The notes beneath the pieces were generated by a model, which made no database searches, had not been told where the DNA came from, and worked only from the letters and a program-made list of their open reading frames with translations. A program made the translations under genes and the position numbers. A DNA stretch of 64,000 nt from CAYUVH01 sp964448135. GTDB lineage: Bacteria > Verrucomicrobiota > Verrucomicrobiia > Limisphaerales > UBA8199. The stretch is taken from assembly GCA_964448135.1 (NCBI GenBank), contig CAYUVH010000017.1, positions 1-64,000 on the forward strand, in the 5' to 3' direction. Below, piece after piece: positions 58,998 to 64,000 of this stretch (positions are counted from its first letter, which is position 1; every line of letters starts with the position of its first letter).

Positions 58998-59948
58998 GTG
59001 AAACTTGTTATTCTCGACGGTTACACGCTCAATCCGGTCGACCTGAACTGGGACGTGCTCCGCGCGTTGGGGAAGTGCGAGATTCATGATCGCACCGCGC
59101 CCGGGGATGTGCCGGCGCGGTCGCGGGAGGCGGAATTTCTGTTTACGAACAAGGTCGTGTTGAGCCGCGAGCTCATCTTCGCGGCGAAAAAGTTGCGCTA
59201 CATCGGCGTGCTGGCCACCGGGACAAATGTGGTGGACCTCGCGGCTGCCCGGGAGCGTGGGATTCCCGTGACCAATATTCCCGGTTACGGAACTCGTTCA
59301 GTTGCACAGACGACCTTTGCGCTGCTCCTGGAACTCACCCAGCACGCCGGGCATCACGCGCGCACGGTGAGGGAAGGGCGGTGGAGCAAGAGTGCGGATT
59401 GGTGTTATTGGGATCATCCACTGATCGAACTCGATGGGCTGACCATGGGGATCGTTGGGTTTGGTCGGATCGGTCGGGCGGTGGCGGAATTGGCGGTCGC
59501 GTTTGGGATGAAGGTGTTCGCGTATTCGCCTTCGGCGAAGGCGGCCGCGCCGGGGGTGAATTTTGTGAAACTGGAAACGATTTTTCGCCAGAGTGACGTG
59601 GTGAGTTTGCATTGTCCGTTGACGCCGGAGAACAAGGGACTGATCAATGCGGAGCGGCTGGGTTGGATGAAGCCCACGGCTTTTCTGCTGAATACGAGCC
59701 GGGGGTTGTTGGTTGATGAGGGGGCGTTGGCGGCCGCGCTGAATTCGGGTCGGTTGGCGGGGGCGGGATTGGATGTTTTGTCGAGCGAGCCGCCGCCGGA
59801 AAACAATCCATTGCTAACGGCGAAGAATTGCTTGATCACGCCGCACCTGGCGTGGGCCACGCGGGCGGCCCGGGCGAGGTTGATGGAGATTGCGGTGGAG
59901 AATGTAAGGGCGTTTTTGCGGGGGCAGCCGCAGAATGTAGTCAACTAA
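58998..59948 (+). CDS. D-2-hydroxyacid dehydrogenase (glycerate dehydrogenase-like)
   Basis: 316 residues, GTG start. NAD-binding GIVGFGRIGRAVAELA, catalytic Arg in LLNTSRGLLVDE, Glu region before LSSEPPPENNPLL, and catalytic His in LITPHLAWAT. It reduces or oxidises 2-keto/2-hydroxy acids such as hydroxypyruvate; the exact substrate is uncertain. Stands alone between two hairpins. Confidence 0.92.
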   Translation: MKLVILDGYTLNPVDLNWDVLRALGKCEIHDRTAPGDVPARSREAEFLFTNKVVLSRELIFAAKKLRYIGVLATGTNVVDLAAARERGIPVTNIPGYGTRSVAQTTFALLLELTQHAGHHARTVREGRWSKSADWCYWDHPLIELDGLTMGIVGFGRIGRAVAELAVAFGMKVFAYSPSAKAAAPGVNFVKLETIFRQSDVVSLHCPLTPENKGLINAERLGWMKPTAFLLNTSRGLLVDEGALAAALNSGRLAGAGLDVLSSEPPPENNPLLTAKNCLITPHLAWATRAARARLMEIAVENVRAFLRGQPQNVVN

Positions 59949-59956
59949 GCGCGGCT

Positions 59957-60035
59957 TTTTCTTTGTTTTTCCCCGGCGAGGCTGGGCTTGTCGGCGAGGT
60001 TGGCCGTTTGTCTCGCCGGGGAAAAACAAAGAAAA
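59957..60035 (+). repeat. Perfect 24-bp inverted repeat
   Basis: TTTTCTTTGTTTTTCCCCGG plus CGAG (59957-59980) is exactly complementary to CTCGCCGGGGAAAAACAAAG plus AAAA (60012-60035), with a 31-base loop. It begins 8 bp after the dehydrogenase stop. It ends in an A-run, not a T-run, on both strands. A smaller dyad ACCCCTGCCGGGGT follows near 60073. Confidence 0.8.
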
Positions 60036-60218
60036 GGAGGAGGAAGGTAGGGGCTCGCCATCTACAAATATGTCACCCCTGCCGGGGTTAAGACGAAGGC
60101 GCCGATTCGCAGGGCCTGCTTAGGATTATTTTTATCTGCTGGTCCCCGACATTTCCCGGTGTTCAAACTTCTCTTTGCAGGCTGGCATTTTGGCGGTTTT
60201 GAGGCATCTTTCACGGCC

Positions 60219-61109
60219 ATGCAACTCGTGCGCGATATTTATGCGGCCAAGTCGGCGGCCCGGAAGCCCGTGATTTCCTTCGAGTTCTTCCCACCGAAGA
60301 CCGACGAAGGCGACCGCAACCTGCTCGAAAAGACCCTGCCCGCGTTGCTGCAAACGAAGCCCGACTACTGCTCGGTCACGTACGGCGCCGGCGGCAGCAC
60401 GCGCGACAAGACGCTGATGATCGTGGACCGCATCCAGCGCGACCATAAACTCCCCGCCGTCGCGCACCTCACCTGCGTGAACGCCACGCGCGAGGAAATC
60501 GGCGCGCTGCTGAAGCAGATTCGCGGACTGGGCGTACGAAATGTCCTCGCGCTACGCGGCGATCCGCCGGGTGGCGGCGAGTTCAAGGTCACGCCGGGCG
60601 GCTTCGAATTCTCGAACCAGCTCGTGAAATTCATCCGCGAGCAAAGCGATCTGGGCATTGGCGTCGCCGGTTTTCCCGAGGGGCACATCGCGTGCAAGGC
60701 CGGCAAGCAGGTGGACTGGGGCTTCCTGAAGGAAAAGATCAGCGCGGGCGCGGATTTTGTCCTGACGCAGTTGTTTTTCGACAATGCCGACTTCTTCGAA
60801 TTTCGCGATCATTTGACCAAGAAGCTGGGCGTGAATATTCCAATCGTGCCGGGCATCGTGTCCATCCTGAGCGGCTCGCAGATCAAGCGCTTCACCGCGA
60901 TGTGCGGATCGCGGATTCCGGCGTCGCTTGAGGCCAGGCTCAACGAACTCGGCGACAACGACGAAGCCACCGCGAAGTTCGGCATCGAATACGCGACGAA
61001 GCAGTGCGAGGAGCTTTTACGCGCCGGCGTACCGGGGTTGCATTTCTACACGCTGAACAAAGCGCCGGCGACGGTGCAGATTTTGAAAAATCTCCGGCTG
61101 GCTGCTTGA
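60219..61109 (+). CDS. metF: 5,10-methylenetetrahydrofolate reductase
   Basis: 296 residues of the MTHFR barrel: FEFFPPKTDEGDRNLLEKTL, VTYGAGGSTRDKT, VAHLTCVNATREEI, LALRGDPP, and the FAD-site segment GVAGFPEGH followed by VLTQLFFDN. It makes 5-methyl-THF for methionine synthesis. The frame opens at 60159; MQLVRDIYAAK at 60219 is the better start. I see no recognisable SAM, SAH or cobalamin riboswitch in the 270 bp upstream. Convergent with the prepilin gene, one base between stops. Confidence 0.94.
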   Translation: MQLVRDIYAAKSAARKPVISFEFFPPKTDEGDRNLLEKTLPALLQTKPDYCSVTYGAGGSTRDKTLMIVDRIQRDHKLPAVAHLTCVNATREEIGALLKQIRGLGVRNVLALRGDPPGGGEFKVTPGGFEFSNQLVKFIREQSDLGIGVAGFPEGHIACKAGKQVDWGFLKEKISAGADFVLTQLFFDNADFFEFRDHLTKKLGVNIPIVPGIVSILSGSQIKRFTAMCGSRIPASLEARLNELGDNDEATAKFGIEYATKQCEELLRAGVPGLHFYTLNKAPATVQILKNLRLAA

Positions 61110-61110
61110 A

Positions 61111-61860
61111 TCAAAGCTGTCCCGGCTTTTTGACCTTCTGCGTTCCGACGTGGTTGTCGAAATACAGATAGTTCCGCGTGGCGCCATGCACGGCGGTATC
61201 AGGCAATTGGGTGTACCACACCATGTAGTCGCGGTTGATGCCGACCTTGTCCACGTCCACGACTGAATAAACCTCGGCGGGCGAGGCTTCGGCGGCGACC
61301 CGGGACATGCGGGCGGGCAATGACAGGGCAGTCTCCATGATACCCGGCGGGTAGCCGAAGGGATTGAACGAGAGCCGGGGATTGCCGGCGTCGTCCACGA
61401 AGAAATTGGTGCTGATGAGGCCGTAACAGATGCGACCGGAGAAATTGGTGTCGTTGTTGATGTAACCGCGCGAGCCGGGGCAGAAGAACACCGCCGCCTG
61501 TCGCAGCTGGGCGTCCGGCTTGGGATAGGACAAATGCTCCGCAAGGTAGTAGGCCAGTTGATAACGATAGCGGTGGGGTGTGGGCTCTTCCTGGTAATCG
61601 GTCCGCAAGCCCGTATAAAGCCCGTAACCGGTACCTTCGCCGGGAGGCAGCAGATCGTTGTTATCGTCCACCCACATCCGCATGGCGGTGCCGATCTGAT
61701 GGAGGTTGGAAATGCAGGCTGTCTGTTGCGCCTTGCGCTTGGCGCGGGATAGCGCCGGCAGCAATAACGCCGCGAGGATCGCGATGATGGCCATGACCAC
61801 CAGCAATTCGATCAAAGTGAAGGCTCCCCGCCCCCTGTGATGCGAATTGGTCCGCCTCAT
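61111..61860 (-). CDS. Prepilin-type N-terminal cleavage/methylation protein
   Basis: 249 residues from the ATG at 61860, which has AAAGGA just upstream. Leader MRRTNSHHRGRG, then AFTLIELLVVMAIIAILAAL and LLPALSRAKRKAQQTACISN. Near the C-terminus HGATRNYLYFDNHVG is an H-x9-DN variant of the H-x9-DG tail. Same family as the gene at 199-1038. The longer frame to 62037 is unlikely because the prepilin leader should be short. Confidence 0.87.
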   Translation of the reverse strand: MRRTNSHHRGRGAFTLIELLVVMAIIAILAALLLPALSRAKRKAQQTACISNLHQIGTAMRMWVDDNNDLLPPGEGTGYGLYTGLRTDYQEEPTPHRYRYQLAYYLAEHLSYPKPDAQLRQAAVFFCPGSRGYINNDTNFSGRICYGLISTNFFVDDAGNPRLSFNPFGYPPGIMETALSLPARMSRVAAEASPAEVYSVVDVDKVGINRDYMVWYTQLPDTAVHGATRNYLYFDNHVGTQKVKKPGQL

Positions 61861-62243
61861 TTCCTTTAATCCGGGATTTTCCGCTTGGTTTGTTGCCAGC
61901 AACCGGCGCAGTTCCTTTCGGTGATACTTTTCCAGTTTCGTGAGTTTGCAAAGTCTTTTTTCCACTACGCTTACGGCCTTTTCCCAACGAGAGTCACAAC
62001 GCCTTGGCGCCGTCGGGCGTGGAATTTTTCTAGTCATCGGAATGTGGAAGTCACCTTGGCCCCGTTCCGGGGCGACATCAGCGGATTGATGGACCCATTA
62101 TGCCGCCCCTGAATGGGGCTGCGAGATGTGGCTGCCGATGTTCACTACAATTATTTTAGGCCTGACGGTGTCGAGGTTGGTTGGTCTTCGCTCACCATTG
62201 TCCGGATTGAAAATCCTGCCTCCCCAGCTATTCTGCTTCCGGA
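61861..62243. repeat. Non-coding gap with two GCCCC/GGGGC hairpins
   Basis: GCCCC-GTTCC-GGGGC at 62059-62073 and GCCCC-TGAAT-GGGGC at 62105-62119 lie 46 bp apart. The segment resembles a dispersed verrucomicrobial repeat. No gene accepted, although short frames run through it. Confidence 0.5.
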
Positions 62244-63641
62244 ATTACGAATACCCCTGCCACCAAAAAATCGTGGAAGCGCAGATTTCTCCGCGCGGGA
62301 ATTCTGCTCGGGTGCCTGCTGCTGCCTTTTGTTGTATGGCGGGTGTGGCTGTGGCAGGACATTCAGTCGCGGCTGGCAGCCATCCGGCAGGCGGGGCTGC
62401 CGACCAATGGAAAGGAGCTCAATGATTGGTATGCGGCGGTGCCGGATGCCCGGAATTCCGCGCTCGTCCTTACCCAGGCGTTCGCGAAAATTAAAATTTA
62501 CCCCCAGGCCGATCCGCGCGCCAAGTTGGTCCAGGATTTCAAAATTCCTTCCGGCGGCCGGTCGCCTACTGCCGCACAATTGGAGCTGCTGCGTGACTTT
62601 GTTCAAACCAACTCTGCCGCGCTCACGATAGCAGAAGAAGCGCTGAAGCTTCCCGACTGTCGCTACCCCGTGGATTTCTCCTTCCTTGCGCAGACCCTGC
62701 TGCCGCACCTTGCCGATCTCGATATCCTGGCAAAGGCGTACGCTTTTCGGGCGATGTTGACGCTGGCGTCGCGGGAGCCGCAATCCGCTGACGCGGACCT
62801 CGGGAGGATTTTGGCGTGCGCCCACACGCTGGAGCATGAGCCTTGCGCCATCTCACAGCTTGTGCGGCTGAAAATGTTCCGCCTCGCAGTGCGGGTGCTG
62901 GAGGCCCGTCTCTGTGCCGGCGATCTGAGTGAATCGGAAATTGCCACTTTCGCGGTCGAATTCAATCGCACCTCCGTGACCAACAGTGTCGTGCGAACCT
63001 TGATCGGCGAACGCGCCATGTGGAGCGCGTGCTGGCGGTTGAACCGGGCGGAGGCCATGCGGCTGTTTCCTGCGCGAGCGGATGAAGGAGGTGAGAACAA
63101 GAGCTCACCCCTCCCGGGCAAGGGCCCGCTCATTCTGAAACTCGCGGGTTATTATGACCTCGACCTTGGTCAGTTCCTGCTGACCATGGGCACCAACATC
63201 ACGCTGGCCAGCCATGGGCCGGCGGACCAGCTCCGTGCTGCCGCGTATTTCCGGCGCGTGGCTGAGGGCTCGGAGAAACGCAACCGCGTGCTTTCCTCCA
63301 GCACGCTCTCGCTCTACTCCAGTTTTCTCGTGCGTGGAGTCGAAATGCAGGCGTGGCAACACCTGGTCACGACTGCCCTGGCCATCGAGCGCTACCGCAA
63401 CCGGCAGGGTCGACTGCCGGAGAAGCTGGAGGATCTGACGCCGGACTTCCTGGCCGAAGTCCCGGCGGATCCATTTTTGGAATGGCGGCCGCTTCAATAT
63501 GAGGCCAAAGGAAAGAGCTACGTGCTCTACAGTGTTGGCCGCGATCGCAACGACGACGGCGGGCTCGAGGAAGCGGACAAAAAAGAATCGGAGGACAAGA
63601 AAGGCTACGATCTGGTTTTTAAGGTGAATCGCCGGGAATAG
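62244..63641 (+). CDS. Unrecognised membrane-anchored protein with pseudopilin-like end
   Basis: 432 residues from a GTG at 62343, or 465 from an ATT at 62244. The frame upstream of the GTG encodes KKSWKRRFLRAGILLGCLLL and PFVVWRVWLW, a basic stretch plus a membrane helix that the GTG start would cut in two. The only start-like codon before it is ATT 62244 (stop at 62208). The body is helical and unrecognised. The end (IERYRNRQGRLPEKLEDLTP, EVPADPFLEW, then YSVGRDRNDDGG) resembles the C-terminus of pseudopilins and is common in verrucomicrobial proteins. Probably a single-pass inner-membrane protein. Confidence 0.75.
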   Translation: MTNTPATKKSWKRRFLRAGILLGCLLLPFVVWRVWLWQDIQSRLAAIRQAGLPTNGKELNDWYAAVPDARNSALVLTQAFAKIKIYPQADPRAKLVQDFKIPSGGRSPTAAQLELLRDFVQTNSAALTIAEEALKLPDCRYPVDFSFLAQTLLPHLADLDILAKAYAFRAMLTLASREPQSADADLGRILACAHTLEHEPCAISQLVRLKMFRLAVRVLEARLCAGDLSESEIATFAVEFNRTSVTNSVVRTLIGERAMWSACWRLNRAEAMRLFPARADEGGENKSSPLPGKGPLILKLAGYYDLDLGQFLLTMGTNITLASHGPADQLRAAAYFRRVAEGSEKRNRVLSSSTLSLYSSFLVRGVEMQAWQHLVTTALAIERYRNRQGRLPEKLEDLTPDFLAEVPADPFLEWRPLQYEAKGKSYVLYSVGRDRNDDGGLEEADKKESEDKKGYDLVFKVNRRE

Positions 63642-63673
63642 GGACGGGTGAGTGAGAGGCGGGAAAAAGTCAT

Positions 63674-64000
63674 ATGGAGAAGCAATTCGAATTCGAAAAG
63701 CGTGCTGATTTCTCAAGGCTTTTGGGAAAGCAGAAGATCATCGATTTCAGTGTTGATGCGAACGGACACGCGGTCGTGCTGGCGGTCGCACCCGGGGACG
63801 TGAACCTTGCCCAAGGCAGGCGCGAGAGCAAGGGCTTTGCAAGTTTTGCCTTGAGCAAAGCCAGGTCGCATTATCCGGCGACATTCATCCGTTTCGATGG
63901 GCGCGAGGTGCGGCAGCAAACGGTGCTCCACGAGGTGGAAGTGGCGTTTCCTTCGGGCCAGCCTTTGGCGAATGGAGAGATCCTGCTGGTTGGAGGGCGT
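63674..64000 (+). CDS. Unrecognised protein, cut by the window edge
   Basis: The first 109 residues of an open frame starting MEKQFEFEKRADFSRLLGKQ, with GGGA just upstream of the ATG. No stop occurs before the window ends. The visible part is beta-rich and polar (IIDFSVDANGHAVVLAVAPG, TFIRFDGREVRQQTVLHEVE), without signal peptide or known motif. It follows the previous gene by 32 bp and may be in its operon. Confidence 0.65.
   Translation, partial: MEKQFEFEKRADFSRLLGKQKIIDFSVDANGHAVVLAVAPGDVNLAQGRRESKGFASFALSKARSHYPATFIRFDGREVRQQTVLHEVEVAFPSGQPLANGEILLVGGR

Overview
This is a high-GC bacterial chromosome segment of about 55 recognisable genes on both strands. The content points to Verrucomicrobiota, probably the Pedosphaera/Limisphaera side (inference from gene content, not from a marker-gene tree). 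The main clues are several Gly-Phe-Thr-Leu-Ile-Glu prepilin proteins, one with the H-x9-DG tail; a secreted sulfatase; an ECF sigma factor with a membrane tail; long ankyrin and HEAT proteins; a bacterial deoxyhypusine synthase-like enzyme; and gene deserts full of short palindromic repeats. I saw no rRNA or tRNA gene and no CRISPR array.

Layout. 0.2-8.8 kb: prepilin protein, a two-part U32 peptidase-family protein, a HEAT-repeat protein, a TonB/ExbB/ExbD energy-transduction set and asd. 8.9-14.8 kb: guaA, a single-domain response regulator and ileS. 14.86-18.55 kb: a tightly packed four-gene operon of visibly lower GC (large DNA-binding-like protein, AAA-type ATPase, small protein, PIN-like nuclease). 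It looks horizontally acquired and is the best candidate for an undescribed system. 18.6-21 kb: a repeat-rich desert holding a response regulator and a small HExxH metallopeptidase-like gene. 21-24 kb: an Mla-type lipid transport operon whose ATPase has lost most catalytic motifs. 24-32 kb, minus strand: rpmI-rplT-pheS, then a secreted DUF4838 glycoside-hydrolase-like gene wedged before pheT, then a deoxyhypusine synthase-like gene. 32-41 kb: sulfatase, frameshifted VOC gene, rhomboid protease, solitary DNA methyltransferase, response regulator, pilin, xylA and a beta-barrel protein. 41-50 kb: MFS exporter, a membrane-anchored serine hydrolase divergent from an ECF sigma-membrane fusion, ankyrin protein, radC and dacB. 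50-57 kb: a heavy-metal RND efflux operon with a secreted methyltransferase directly after it. 57-64 kb: glycosyltransferase 9, zinc-ribbon proteins, SnoaL-like protein, hydroxyacid dehydrogenase, metF, another prepilin protein and two unrecognised proteins, the last cut by the window edge.

The strongest non-coding signal is a family of four related intergenic elements near 3.9, 20.9, 32.2 and 58.2 kb. All share the core CCAATGTTTATGCG. In three copies the same kind of short tandem unit, which differs between copies, flanks the core on both sides. Beyond that lies a G-run/C-run end (C-run only in the first copy). In all four copies that end points at the start of a co-oriented gene (HEAT gene, mlaE operon, rpmI operon, zinc-ribbon gene), which suggests a cis-acting role. 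Several candidate promoters have the form TTGnnn, 17-18 bp, TAnnnn with very short leaders.
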